A stretch of 64,000 nt of DNA from Chthoniobacteraceae bacterium (GTDB lineage: Bacteria; Verrucomicrobiota; Verrucomicrobiia; Chthoniobacterales; Chthoniobacteraceae): positions 34,131 to 98,130 of the forward strand of contig JAQGOL010000022.1 in assembly GCA_028293625.1 (NCBI GenBank). Direction: 5' to 3'. Shown here piece by piece: positions 8,810 through 17,507 of this stretch. The position numbers were made by a program, and so were the translations under genes. The notes below the pieces were generated by a model, which saw only the letters and a list, made by a program, of their open reading frames with translations, did not search any database and had not been told where the DNA came from. How positions within the stretch are numbered: the stretch's first letter is position 1; every line of letters starts with the position of its first letter.

Positions 8810-11399
8810 CGTTTTTACGCGAAGCCTTCATCAGGCAAGTGACTTTGCAACCGCCGTTCTCGCCGCTGCCAACCATCACTTCCGCGCCGATCGCCCGTGC
8901 CCGGTATTGGAAGAGGTGCAAGCCCATGCCCGCCCATTTGCCTCCCGGCTGCTTAAAGCCTTCCCCATCGTTGGTCACTGTGACCTTGGGCATTCCGTCG
9001 CTCATGACGCAATCAATGGTAATGTGGCTCGGTTTGCCGTGCCGCAATGCGTTGCTAAGCGACTCCTGCACGATCCGGTAAAGATGGATCGCCGCGTCTT
9101 TCTCAAAGGAAAATGTCTTATCGGCCTGGACCACACATCGGACCTTGGAGACCAGCTCCGTACGGTGGGCCAGATCTGCGAGGGCAAGAAGCAAGCCGCC
9201 ATGCTCGAGTTCCACCGGGTAAAGCGATTTGGCCAGATCGCGTGTGGTGCTGATGCTGTCAGTAAGAAAATTTTTGAGCTGTGCGGCGTGAACCGCCTTG
9301 GGGTGGGCCTCGGCTCCGAGCTGATTGGAAAGCAGTTGGGCAAGCATAGCCATTCCGGCAAGTTGCTGACCCAGATCGTCGTGGAGATCCTGGCCAAGGC
9401 GCGCCTGCTCATGCTCGCTCACCTTGAGGATTTCCTGTTCAAGCCGTTGGCGCTCCGCGATTTCCTCACGGAGTTCTTCCATCGCGATGCTAAGCACCTC
9501 AGTCCGCTCCATCACACGCGCTTCCAACTCGGCATTCAGAGTCCGCAACGCTTCATCGGCACTCCGGCGCGCAGTCACATCAAGGGCGCGCGCCACAATC
9601 GAGGCGACTCTACCCCCGGTATCGACGAGAACCGTGTTATACCATTCACAATGGACGATGCCGCCGAGTTTTGTCCGGTTGCAGGTCTCGCCGCTCACCT
9701 CGCTCATGATCCCGGTGCCTGCTCCGGCCGCCAGCAACTCTCTTCGCGTCCAGTTGGAGGAAAACCTCAGACCGACGCATTCAAGGGATTTGCCAATGAC
9801 TTCCGAGGCGTTCCAGCCAAACATTTTTTCCGCTCCCACGGTCCACCCGGCGACCGCAAAATCCGCGTCCAATTCAATCACGGCGATCGGAGAATGTTCC
9901 TGGTGAGCGCGGAGCCGCTGAGAGCTTTCGCGCAACGCCGCCTCGGCCTGCCGCAGAGGCGTGATATCCACCAAGGCGTTGATGGCGCCGATGACCTGGC
10001 CCGATGCATCAAAGATCGGATCCGGATGCGCAAGTACCCAGCGCCGGGAACCGTCGTTGCGTTGGATCAAAATTTCTTCGCCCCGCACTGAGCGGCCTTC
10101 ACTGAGGGCAATAGCCATCGGACACGTGTCAAGAGCCAGCGGCGTCCCATTGGGATGGAAAATCCGGGGCGAACCACACCAACGATCCACATGAGGAATG
10201 ATCTCGCGTCCCCACAACTCCACGGCGCATGGATTTGTGACGGTAATATATCCGTCGCGATCACACGTATAAACAGCCACGGGAACAATACTAATGAGGT
10301 GCCGGTATCGCTCCTCACTTTGGATCAGCGCCAATTCCGCCCGTTTGCGCGCGGTGATGTCGGAATTAACAGCCACCGCTCCGATAACCCGGCCTTCCTC
10401 CATCAAAGGGGCACACGCGGTCCGCACATGCACCACCTCTCCCGTTTCCCCGTGAGTAAGCATGATTTCCTCAATCACGCTTTCTCCGGCGAGCGCCCGA
10501 TTAAAGGGAAGCTCACACGCATTCAAAAGCTGATTATTGCGGGGCCAGCGCAGCTCGAATTTCCGAGCCATCTGATCCGCGGTCAAACGCAGTTCAGTGG
10601 CTGAACGGACACCAAGCATTCTGCGCGCGTTCTCATTGCTTATCGTGATTCCATCACGTGTTCCGAAATAAACGGCATCAGGCATGCAATCAATGATCGA
10701 GCGCAGTTCCAGAGCCTGCCGCTGGGCCACTTTATAGGTAATTCCAAGCTCCTCCTCGATTCGACGGCAAACATGGAACCCACGTTCCATCAGCCAGGCC
10801 GCGCAACCGGCCATCGCGAACGTGAGAACGCTCGCCAAAACGATGACAGCCAGAGTGAATTTCGCACTCGTGTCGGTCTGGCCCTGCCTCTGTTGAAGAA
10901 GGGAACGTTCGACCTCGATCATTCCCACAATCTGATGACGGATGCTTTCGATGAGCTGTTTGCTTTCGCTGATTCTTTCAAATTCCTGCGCAGCGGCGAA
11001 CCCTTTGGTTCTCATCAAATTAATGACTTCTTCACAAGCAGCCAGGCGCTCCAAGAGCGTTGGATGCAAAGCACTTAAGCGAAATTTTTGCGCCGGATTA
11101 TCATGCACCGCTTCGCGTAAAGCGTCAAAATTTCCCGGGTATGCAAGAAGCGCCCGCCGATGGGATTCCAGGCAACTTTCGAGTCCTGTAACGAGATAGC
11201 CGCGTGTGCCCGCTTCGTCATCGAGTAATGTGGCAAGAAGCGTTCCAAGCTGCGTGATGACTTCCTGTGTCTGCCGCGCTCTTTCCGCGTGGCGGGTCAG
11301 CCGCAGGGCACTCTGATAAGAAACGATCCCGAATATACTCAGGCAAAGAATCGCCAGCGCGAACCCGGCAGCGATGGATTTCTCGATAGAGAGTTTCAT
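8802..11399 (-). CDS. CHASE3/multi-PAS sensor histidine kinase, NarL type
   Basis: About 865 residues from the ATG at 11399 (an in-frame ATG lies at 11423). Order of parts: an N-terminal membrane helix (~10-30); a CHASE3-like helical sensor (DDEAGTRGYLVTG near 60); a second membrane helix (~180-200); three PAS domains (~235-350, 365-480, 495-615), separated by DITARK, DITPLR and DVTARR junctions; a coiled coil; a HisKA_3 domain with H-box QDLHDDLGQQLAG; and a HATPase_c domain with ESLSNALRHGK and NDGEGF/GMGLHL motifs. This is the NarX/DegS-type kinase architecture. The last 8 nt overlap the start of the receiver-only partner, its likely phosphotransfer target. The signal is unknown. Confidence 0.92.
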   Translation of the reverse strand: MKLSIEKSIAAGFALAILCLSIFGIVSYQSALRLTRHAERARQTQEVITQLGTLLATLLDDEAGTRGYLVTGLESCLESHRRALLAYPGNFDALREAVHDNPAQKFRLSALHPTLLERLAACEEVINLMRTKGFAAAQEFERISESKQLIESIRHQIVGMIEVERSLLQQRQGQTDTSAKFTLAVIVLASVLTFAMAGCAAWLMERGFHVCRRIEEELGITYKVAQRQALELRSIIDCMPDAVYFGTRDGITISNENARRMLGVRSATELRLTADQMARKFELRWPRNNQLLNACELPFNRALAGESVIEEIMLTHGETGEVVHVRTACAPLMEEGRVIGAVAVNSDITARKRAELALIQSEERYRHLISIVPVAVYTCDRDGYITVTNPCAVELWGREIIPHVDRWCGSPRIFHPNGTPLALDTCPMAIALSEGRSVRGEEILIQRNDGSRRWVLAHPDPIFDASGQVIGAINALVDITPLRQAEAALRESSQRLRAHQEHSPIAVIELDADFAVAGWTVGAEKMFGWNASEVIGKSLECVGLRFSSNWTRRELLAAGAGTGIMSEVSGETCNRTKLGGIVHCEWYNTVLVDTGGRVASIVARALDVTARRSADEALRTLNAELEARVMERTEVLSIAMEELREEIAERQRLEQEILKVSEHEQARLGQDLHDDLGQQLAGMAMLAQLLSNQLGAEAHPKAVHAAQLKNFLTDSISTTRDLAKSLYPVELEHGGLLLALADLAHRTELVSKVRCVVQADKTFSFEKDAAIHLYRIVQESLSNALRHGKPSHITIDCVMSDGMPKVTVTNDGEGFKQPGGKWAGMGLHLFQYRARAIGAEVMVGSGENGGCKVTCLMKASRKNDA

Positions 11400-11561
11400 G
11401 GGGAAACCAGCAAAGCGGGCCAAAAAAGGGGGAATTGGGGATCCGCGCGGATTGGACAGGAGTCTCGTACTTAAAATTTAATCTGGCAAATAACTTCGCC
11501 ATACGCGGCAGTCTTTATGATTGGTTTTCACGTTAAAAACCAATTGCACTTCATCAGCGAT

Positions 11562-13802
11562 TCAGCGTGAAAATCGATCTCGCCGAAAAACTGGTGATAA
11601 CTGAAGGTAAATTGCCGTTTCACCTCGCTCTGCCATTCCGACTCCAAAATATAACGGCCCAAGAAGCGTATCGGCCCCCAAAAACAGGCTTCCTCCGATG
11701 ACCAGATCTTTCGCGCTCACTGAGCCGAGATCTTTCCAGACATTTCCCGCTTCAAGCGAAAAACCGCCATAAACACCGCCCCCGAGCCCGGGCGGCAGCT
11801 TGGCGATCTCGCGGTAATAAACCAGTTGGCCCAGCAGCGCATTTTGGTCGTAAAGGCCGCGCCGGGCGAGACCCGAAAGATTGAGGAAACCGCCCAGTGA
11901 AAACTGATCGTAGATAGGCAGATCGCGCCCGCCCAATGCAAGCCCGGCCGTGATCCGCGGCACCCAGGTGTTTTTTCCGAGCGTAAAGGGCGCATAAAAC
12001 TGCGTGTCGAGGCGGCGATAGCTAACGTCGGCGCCCAGTTCGGTGCGGGATTCGGCCAATGCGGTGCTCACATAGAGACCGTGGGTTGGAAAATTTGTGC
12101 GATCAAGCGTGTCAATGGTAAGCGTTGCATGGATCTCAGCGCGTTCGCCACTTGTGCGCGTATCGGCGGGCAATCCCAGGGCGCGTCCCACCCGGCTGCC
12201 CCCCAGTGCATAACCAAGCCGGAATTCGCCGATATCCCAGAGCCGCATGCCCATGTCGAGTCCTGCGGCAAACTGGGTAAGCCGGAATCGAAGACGTTCC
12301 CCTTCGGCATTGAGTCCGCCCAAAAACTCGTTTCCATAGAGGACGTTGGCGGCGAGGAAAAAGCGCTGTTCGAGATCGAGCGGTTGATACCATTCCGAAA
12401 AGATCCGGGTCCGATCGCCAATACTAACAAACGTTTCCCACTCAGCATCCAGTGAGTTGAGTTCGGTTAGTCTGTAGCCCAGTAACAAATCGGCGTCCGT
12501 TTCACCCGACGATCCAAAGGAAAAATCAAAGCCAACATTAAGGTAATTGGGACCACGCCGCCTCCGCTCAGCCTCCAGCAGCAAGCCAAACTCGCCGTTC
12601 TCTTCGATCACGTGCAAGTCGGTGACTTCATAACCGCGCATCGCTTCAAGGCCGATCAGCTCCTTTTCAATCCGCCAAAACTCCACGCGTTCGCCCGGGG
12701 CAATCGCGATGGCGCGCTCAAGCTTTTGCCGCACCGGGCCCGATGGCGCAGCCACTTTCAAAAACGCAATCTGGACATGGCGCTCACGCGGCAATCGTTG
12801 CCGTGCCAGATAGCGCTGAAATACCGCTTCCGGCACGGCCAATGCCTGCAATTTGGCGGTATGCTCGCGGGTTTCTTCATAACCGGCATTGATGCTTGGA
12901 AATGAGCCGATGAAATTTGAGGAGGTGGCATTGGGAAGATGCAGCCTGATATAGACGTCGCGCCCTGAGAGCCGGCCAATTTGAGCCACCGTGTCGCGCT
13001 GAATAAAGATATCGACCACTTGGTTTGTCACGGCCAGCGGCGAGTTGAGCTGCTCGCCTTTGAGCAAGTCGGTCCGCAAATCGACAGCGATCACAATGTC
13101 CGCGCCCATCGCCTTGACCGTTTCAATCGGCAGATTACTTGCCAGGCCGCCATCCACCAGCAGCCGGCCGCCTGTGCGATAAGGCGTGAAGATCCCCGGC
13201 ACTGCCATGCTTGCACGCATCGCCTCGGGCAGGTCGCCGCCGCCGAGCACCACTTTTTCCCCCGTTTCCAGATCGGTCGCCACCGCCCGGAAAGGAATTG
13301 GGAGCCGGTCAAAATCATGCACATCGCGCACCGACAGAGTCAGTTCACGAAGATTGATAATGAGTTTTTGGCCCGCGATAAGTCCTGTGGGCAGTTGGAT
13401 GTTTCCTTTCTCTGAAATCCCAAGCTCCAGATTTTGGTTTAATCGAAACTCTCGCTCCTTGCTGCGAAAGGAGCGACCTTCACGAGGGGGCGCATCGGAA
13501 AGCAGATAGCGCCAATCGACTTCATGAAACCATTGTTCGAGTTCTTCAGGCGACATGCCGCTGGCGTAAAGGCCGCCGACAATGGCGCCCATGCTGGTGC
13601 CCGCGATGTAATCAATCGGGATGTGCAATTCCTCAAGCGCCTTGAGAACGCCGATATGCGCGACACCACGCGCACCACCGCCGCTGAGCACCAAGCCGAT
13701 TTTGGGACGATGCCCAGCCGGCGGCGGGACGGCATTATCCTTTTGAGCCAGCCCGCAGTTCACGGTGAAGAAGAGCGCCGCAAAGAACCAGATCCGTGGC
13801 AT
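11562..13802 (-). CDS. Patatin-like phospholipase fused to POTRA and outer-membrane beta-barrel (PlpD/type Vd-like)
   Basis: About 746 residues. The ATG at 13802 gives a signal peptide (MPRIWFFAALFF...GLAQ); upstream in-frame starts (ATG at 13823, GTG at 13829) only lengthen it. Residues ~35-330 are a patatin domain: oxyanion loop LSGGGARG, nucleophile elbow GTSMGA (Ser) and the catalytic Asp in VDGGLASN. A POTRA-like stretch follows (~345-420), and the C-terminal half is a BamA/surface-antigen-type barrel rich in aromatic beta-strands, ending in a strand that finishes with Phe-Ser-Arg. This order matches PlpD of Pseudomonas, the type Vd autotransporter prototype. Known relatives hydrolyse phospholipids. 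The gene stands alone, with about 120 bp on each side. Confidence 0.9.
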   Translation of the reverse strand: MPRIWFFAALFFTVNCGLAQKDNAVPPPAGHRPKIGLVLSGGGARGVAHIGVLKALEELHIPIDYIAGTSMGAIVGGLYASGMSPEELEQWFHEVDWRYLLSDAPPREGRSFRSKEREFRLNQNLELGISEKGNIQLPTGLIAGQKLIINLRELTLSVRDVHDFDRLPIPFRAVATDLETGEKVVLGGGDLPEAMRASMAVPGIFTPYRTGGRLLVDGGLASNLPIETVKAMGADIVIAVDLRTDLLKGEQLNSPLAVTNQVVDIFIQRDTVAQIGRLSGRDVYIRLHLPNATSSNFIGSFPSINAGYEETREHTAKLQALAVPEAVFQRYLARQRLPRERHVQIAFLKVAAPSGPVRQKLERAIAIAPGERVEFWRIEKELIGLEAMRGYEVTDLHVIEENGEFGLLLEAERRRRGPNYLNVGFDFSFGSSGETDADLLLGYRLTELNSLDAEWETFVSIGDRTRIFSEWYQPLDLEQRFFLAANVLYGNEFLGGLNAEGERLRFRLTQFAAGLDMGMRLWDIGEFRLGYALGGSRVGRALGLPADTRTSGERAEIHATLTIDTLDRTNFPTHGLYVSTALAESRTELGADVSYRRLDTQFYAPFTLGKNTWVPRITAGLALGGRDLPIYDQFSLGGFLNLSGLARRGLYDQNALLGQLVYYREIAKLPPGLGGGVYGGFSLEAGNVWKDLGSVSAKDLVIGGSLFLGADTLLGPLYFGVGMAERGETAIYLQLSPVFRRDRFSR

Positions 13803-13920
13803 TAAACAAACTGAAACAAGCATGGGCACATAAAACCACGCCCTGCCCGCAGATCCAATCCCAGCGCACAGCCATCTGCGAAATTAACGGATCGGATAAA
13901 ACCGGCCGCTGCCCCGGACC

Positions 13921-14631
13921 TTAAGCCCCGCCGTCGATATGGTAGGCGGCATTCATCAGCAACATCTGCCAGTCTCCTTGGATTGTGGGAGTAGCAGGCA
14001 TCGGCTCAGAAAGTTCGGTGACCCTGCCGCGTTTCCACGTGACGATGTCGTAAAGCGCGTCAGGCCCAACGAGCGTCTTTGTCTGGGCATGCACGATTTC
14101 GCCCGAGACGACACCGACTCTTCCGGCCCGTTCCTGGGAAACAAATTCAAGCAGCGCGGTGGAGCGGCGCAGGCAGGTCATTTGGATCACATCGAGCGGG
14201 GTCAGATTTTTGAGCGACGCTTCAAATGCCGAATCCGAGCCATCGGAACCGCTGGCGGCATTCAGCGCGTCGTTTAACAGCTCGATTAATTTTTTTGAAT
14301 TAACCGGCTTTTCAACCAACCGCAGCACTCCGAGGGCCTCGCTGCGCACGCCGTATCCTGGGCGCAAATCGCCAGTCATCACGATCGCCGCCGCATTGGG
14401 GTGGATAAGCGCCATTTCAGAAAGAAAATCAAATCCATTGCCGTCGGGCAGATTGACATCGACCAAGAACACCTGAACCGGTGCATTCAATGAAAGTGCG
14501 CGTCCCTCCTCCAAGGTGCGGGCGTGCACAAGACGGCAATTGGGAAGCGAGCGGCAGACTTCGGCGATTATTCGCAAGGCACAGACGTCACTATCTTCGA
14601 GGAGGACAATTAAGGGACTGGAATGACTCAT
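13921..14631 (-). CDS. Response regulator with C-terminal DUF4388 (PatA-like) domain
   Basis: About 236 residues from ATG 14631; an in-frame start at 14703 would add 24 residues of non-conserved sequence. Residues ~5-125 are a receiver: L-E-D-S-D acidic pocket, phospho-acceptor in FLVDVNLPDG, Thr in IVMTGD, Lys in LVEKPV. Residues ~140-230 are a DUF4388/PATAN-like module: FEASLKNLTPLDVIQM, then a beta-rich ALLEFVSQERAGRVGVVSGEIVHAQ. PATAN domains are found in regulators of motility, differentiation and the PatA group, usually as protein-interaction modules. No DNA-binding domain is present. No kinase is adjacent. Confidence 0.83.
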   Translation of the reverse strand: MSHSSPLIVLLEDSDVCALRIIAEVCRSLPNCRLVHARTLEEGRALSLNAPVQVFLVDVNLPDGNGFDFLSEMALIHPNAAAIVMTGDLRPGYGVRSEALGVLRLVEKPVNSKKLIELLNDALNAASGSDGSDSAFEASLKNLTPLDVIQMTCLRRSTALLEFVSQERAGRVGVVSGEIVHAQTKTLVGPDALYDIVTWKRGRVTELSEPMPATPTIQGDWQMLLMNAAYHIDGGA

Positions 14632-14909
14632 GTTTGGCTGGTGGTCGTTGCACACATCTCGTTCCCATTCATTGAGAACGCGAGAAAGTAACTCGAGACG
14701 CATTGACGGTTAAGCAGGCCAGATGCCAATGGAGGATTCAAGCCTCGTTTCTCATCAATGAGAGCTCGCGACGAACGTAACATGATGGGAATCGGGCAGA
14801 TAAAAACTTTCCCCTCATGCAGGCACGATCCCGGCACGCAAAAACGCAATCTTACAGCGCTCAATTTTAACAACCTTGAGAAGCCAACCCGGCGTCGACA
14901 TTCAGTCCG
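14632..14909. other. Intergenic region without recognisable features
   Basis: About 280 bp between the HNH endonuclease gene and the receiver-DUF4388 gene, both on the minus strand. I see no convincing small gene, terminator hairpin or structured RNA. It presumably carries the promoter of the receiver gene, but no consensus boxes stand out. Confidence 0.4.
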
Positions 14910-15521
14910 TCAGCTTTCCTCGTTACCGAGCTCGACGTTCCAATAAGCCAGGTCGACAAAGTGCCGCCAGCTTTCGTGCAACTGCCGGTCAAAAGTAATA
15001 TGCACAAAAGGCCGCCACTTCGGGCGCACCGGCTTTTGAATGAGATGCATTCCGACGTGATGAGCCAGCCGGTTGCCTTTGCGGGTATTGCACGGAATAC
15101 ACGAGCAAACGATATTTTCCCACGTGGTCGCGCCGCCTTTATCGCGAGGAATGATATGGTCAAGATTCAGATCGCGCCGCTCAAAAACCTTTCCGCAATA
15201 CTGACAGGTGTTTTTATCCCGCTCAAAAATGTTATGCCGGGTGAACTTTACTTCCTTGTGCGGCATCCGATCAAAAAGCAGCAGCACAATGACGTTTGGA
15301 ATTCGGATTTTCAGCGAGATGGTATGCACCATTTCCTGCTCCGGTTCGCGCGTTGAAAAATCACGCCAACTCTCAAAATCATGGGTAAAGAAATTGTTCT
15401 TTGCATCCGAGCAGACCACTTGGGCTTGCCCAGCACAAAGGAGCGTGAATGCGCGGCGCACAGAGCAGACATTAATTGCCTGCCAAAGACGGTTTAAAAC
15501 GAGGACTTGTCGATCGAGCAT
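14910..15521 (-). CDS. HNH endonuclease family protein
   Basis: About 203 residues from ATG 15521; the longer reading frame begins with a TTG at 15596 and is not favoured. The N-terminal half (VLVLNRLWQAINVCSVRRAF, then AQVV) matches a widespread HNH family in Planctomycetes/Verrucomicrobia. The nuclease core has C-Q-Y-C-G-K-V-F, L-N-L-D-H-I-I-P-R-D-K-G-G, W-x-N-I-V-C-S-C-I-P-C-N and K-x-N-R, that is the paired CxxC zinc ligands and the catalytic His of the HNH motif. Its biological role is unknown; it is a housekeeping-context gene rather than an obvious phage or restriction gene. It is transcribed divergently from the SAM-riboswitch operon. Confidence 0.88.
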   Translation of the reverse strand: MLDRQVLVLNRLWQAINVCSVRRAFTLLCAGQAQVVCSDAKNNFFTHDFESWRDFSTREPEQEMVHTISLKIRIPNVIVLLLFDRMPHKEVKFTRHNIFERDKNTCQYCGKVFERRDLNLDHIIPRDKGGATTWENIVCSCIPCNTRKGNRLAHHVGMHLIQKPVRPKWRPFVHITFDRQLHESWRHFVDLAYWNVELGNEES

Positions 15522-15914
15522 GACGGAAGTTCTCGAGGAGAGCGGAACGCTTTCCAGAGGTGCGCGGAAGTTATCATCGGCTTTGCGCTCAGTCAATCAA
15601 CCCATGGCCAATTCCTTTGTACTCGGTTCGCGCTTAAAAGGGGCTCACTGAAAATGCTATTGACGGCGCAATAAGACCTTTCTAGTTTCGCCCCCACTTT
15701 CATCAAGAGTGACTGAGGGACTGGCCCGCTGACGTCACGGCGACCGCTTGGAGGCAGTTCAGACTGTCCCTTGGACCAGGTGCCAAATCCAGCTCCGCAA
15801 GCGTTTCGACGCCGGCGGGGGAAGATGAGAGGGAGTCTGCGCCTTCCCGGCGCCGGATTTCCCATCGTCGTCAAATGGCTCAAAACAGAGCCTCTTGCTG
15901 GAAGCGAACTTGTT
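15522..15914. other. Divergent intergenic region holding the SAM-I leader
   Basis: About 390 bp between the divergent HNH and thrC-like genes. It carries the SAM-I aptamer (15697-15831) on the plus strand. A TTGACG box at 15660-15665 lies at a plausible distance upstream of the aptamer, with only a poor -10 match (TAGTTT) about 17 bp on, so a promoter is possible but unproven. Downstream of the aptamer, 83 nt precede the thrC-like ATG. Confidence 0.5.
15697..15831 (+). ncRNA. SAM-I (S-box) riboswitch
   Basis: The aptamer follows the S-box consensus closely. The closing P1 stem pairs CTTTCATC (15697-15704) with GATGAGAG (15824-15831), eight pairs with one G-U. Next come the J1/2 AAGAG, the kink-turn segment GAGGGACTGGCCC (15715-15727) and CGGCGACC. 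The P3 hairpin is GGCAGT-TTCAG-type near 15753-15770, then come AGGTGCCAAATCCAG (15778-15792) and a P4 hairpin CTCCGC...GCGGGG, followed by GAAGATGAG. Known S-box RNAs bind S-adenosylmethionine and switch off methionine/cysteine/SAM genes. The expression platform is not certain: a 5-bp hairpin at 15839-15853 is followed by only three T residues, so control could be at translation. It sits directly upstream of the thrC-like/MoaD-like/NIL genes. Confidence 0.93.
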
Positions 15915-17183
15915 ATGGACAAACCTTCGCCTTTTTTCAGCAACTTAAAGTGTCGCGAGTGCGGCCAGCTTTATCCCAAGCAGGCCATTCACGTCTGCGA
16001 TTTTGATTTCGGCCCGCTTGAGGCCGATTACGATTATGCCGCCATTAAAAGCGTGCTCACCCGCGAACTGATCGAGTCGCGCCCAAAGTCGATGTGGCGC
16101 TACCGGGAACTGCTCCCGATTGACGGCGAGCCAAGCGTCGGCATGCAGGTCGGTTTCACCCCGTTGGTGAAGGCGGATCGGCTGGCCAAGGCGCTCGGAA
16201 TCCGGGAGCTTTATATCAAGAACGATACGGTTAATTATCCGACTCTTTCTTTTAAAGATCGCGTTGTTTCCGTCGCATTGAGCCGGGCGTGCGAGCTCGG
16301 GTTTAAAGTCGTGGCATGCGCTTCAACGGGCAACCTCGCCAATTCGGTCGCTGCCAATGCCGCCAGCGCCGGCCTGAAAAGTTATGTGCTCATCCCAGCC
16401 GATCTGGAGCAGGGCAAAGTGCTCGGCTCGCTCGTCTACGGCACCAACGTTATTTCCATCCACGGCGCATACGACCAGGTCAACCGGCTCTGCTCGGAGA
16501 TTGCCGGCAAATACGGATGGGGCTTTGTGAACGTCAACCTGCGTCCTTATTACGCGGAAGGTTCAAAGACGATGGGCTTTGAAATCGCCGAACAGCTTGG
16601 CTGGCAGCTTCCGCAGCACACGGTTGTGCCGATGGCCAGCGGTTCGCTTCTCACCAAGATCCACAAGTCGTATAAAGAATTTCTCGAGCTCGGTCTGGTG
16701 GAACATTCCCCGTTTAAAATTTACGGAGCCCAAGCCACCGGTTGCGCCCCGATCAGCCACGCCATGAAGCGCGGCACCGACATCGTAAAACCGGTTCCCA
16801 AGCCCGATACCATTGCCAAATCGCTCGCCATCGGCACCCCGGCGGACGGCTATTACGCCATCCATTCCATGAAACAAACCGGCGGTTGCGCCGAGGATTG
16901 CACCGATGAGGAAATCGTTGAAGGAATCCGGTTGCTGGCTGAATACGCGGGAATTTTCGCCGAGACAGCCGGCGGCGTGACCGTGGCGTGCGCCAAGAAA
17001 CTCATCGCCAGCGGCCAGATCCCCGCCGGTGATAGCGCGGTGCTTTGCATCACCGGCCACGGCCTCAAAACCCAGGAAGCCATCAACGGCAAATGCGGTG
17101 TGCCGCGCACCATCAATCCGAGCCTTCGAGAGTTTGAAGAGCAGGTCTATAATCCCGACAATGCCTCCGCGGCTGCCCAGTAA
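15915..17183 (+). CDS. thrC: Threonine-synthase-like PLP enzyme under SAM riboswitch control
   Basis: A 422-residue fold-type II PLP enzyme. The start is the ATG at 15915; the longer in-frame start at 15771 would lie inside the riboswitch and is rejected. An N-terminal zinc-ribbon-like segment has Cys13, Cys16 and Cys28. The PLP lysine is Lys114 in SFKDR; the phosphate/substrate loop ASTGNLANS and a Gly-rich MASGS loop follow. True threonine synthase converts O-phosphohomoserine to threonine. The SAM-I leader, together with the Gly-Gly sulfur carrier 15 bp downstream and the NIL protein after it, suggests an alternative: beta/gamma-replacement on O-phosphohomoserine with carrier-bound sulfide to give homocysteine. 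That function is an inference; classic ThrC activity is equally compatible with the motifs. Confidence 0.88.
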   Translation: MDKPSPFFSNLKCRECGQLYPKQAIHVCDFDFGPLEADYDYAAIKSVLTRELIESRPKSMWRYRELLPIDGEPSVGMQVGFTPLVKADRLAKALGIRELYIKNDTVNYPTLSFKDRVVSVALSRACELGFKVVACASTGNLANSVAANAASAGLKSYVLIPADLEQGKVLGSLVYGTNVISIHGAYDQVNRLCSEIAGKYGWGFVNVNLRPYYAEGSKTMGFEIAEQLGWQLPQHTVVPMASGSLLTKIHKSYKEFLELGLVEHSPFKIYGAQATGCAPISHAMKRGTDIVKPVPKPDTIAKSLAIGTPADGYYAIHSMKQTGGCAEDCTDEEIVEGIRLLAEYAGIFAETAGGVTVACAKKLIASGQIPAGDSAVLCITGHGLKTQEAINGKCGVPRTINPSLREFEEQVYNPDNASAAAQ

Positions 17184-17198
17184 ATTTAATCATACCCC

Positions 17199-17471
17199 AT
17201 GCCATCCGTCCTCATTCCCACTCCCCTGCGCAAGCTCACCAATGAGCTTGATACCGTGCAAGCCGCCGGCGCCAATATCAGCGAGCTTCTCGAGAACCTC
17301 GACAAAGCATTCCCAGGTCTCAAAAATCGTGTCTGCGATGAAAACGGCACGGTCCGCCGCTTCGTTAATGTCTATGTGAATGGCGAAGACATCCGTTTTC
17401 TCAAAGAGAACGCCACTGAGATTAAAGAAAACGACGAAATCAGCATCGTGCCCGCAATCGCCGGCGGCTAG
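17199..17471 (+). CDS. MoaD/ThiS-like sulfur carrier protein
   Basis: A 90-residue protein with the beta-grasp pattern of MoaD/ThiS/CysO: an N-terminal strand (VLIPTPLRKLT), a helix region, RRFVNVYVNGEDIRF, and the closing D-E-I-S-I-V-P-A-I-A-G-G ending exactly in Gly-Gly. In the family the terminal glycine is adenylated and converted to a thiocarboxylate that donates sulfur. The length and the R-x-F-V-N-V-Y-V-N-G-E-D-I-R-F segment are closest to the MoaD/CysO branch that works with PLP enzymes. It follows the thrC-like gene by 15 bp and precedes the NIL gene by 36 bp. No activating E1 (MoeB/ThiF-like) or JAMM protease gene is in the window. Confidence 0.92.
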   Translation: MPSVLIPTPLRKLTNELDTVQAAGANISELLENLDKAFPGLKNRVCDENGTVRRFVNVYVNGEDIRFLKENATEIKENDEISIVPAIAGG

Positions 17472-17507
17472 AAATCGCTACCTCGCCTTAAACTCCTGCA
17501 TCATCCC

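Noticed and set aside
8577..10091. Long plus-strand frame opposite the CHASE3/PAS kinase
   Set aside because: Low-complexity, His/Arg/Pro-rich shadow of a well-supported kinase gene on the minus strand.
15771..15914. Longer start for the thrC-like gene at 15771
   Set aside because: The extension lies inside the SAM-I aptamer and its platform, is not conserved-looking, and the zinc-ribbon start fits the ATG at 15915.
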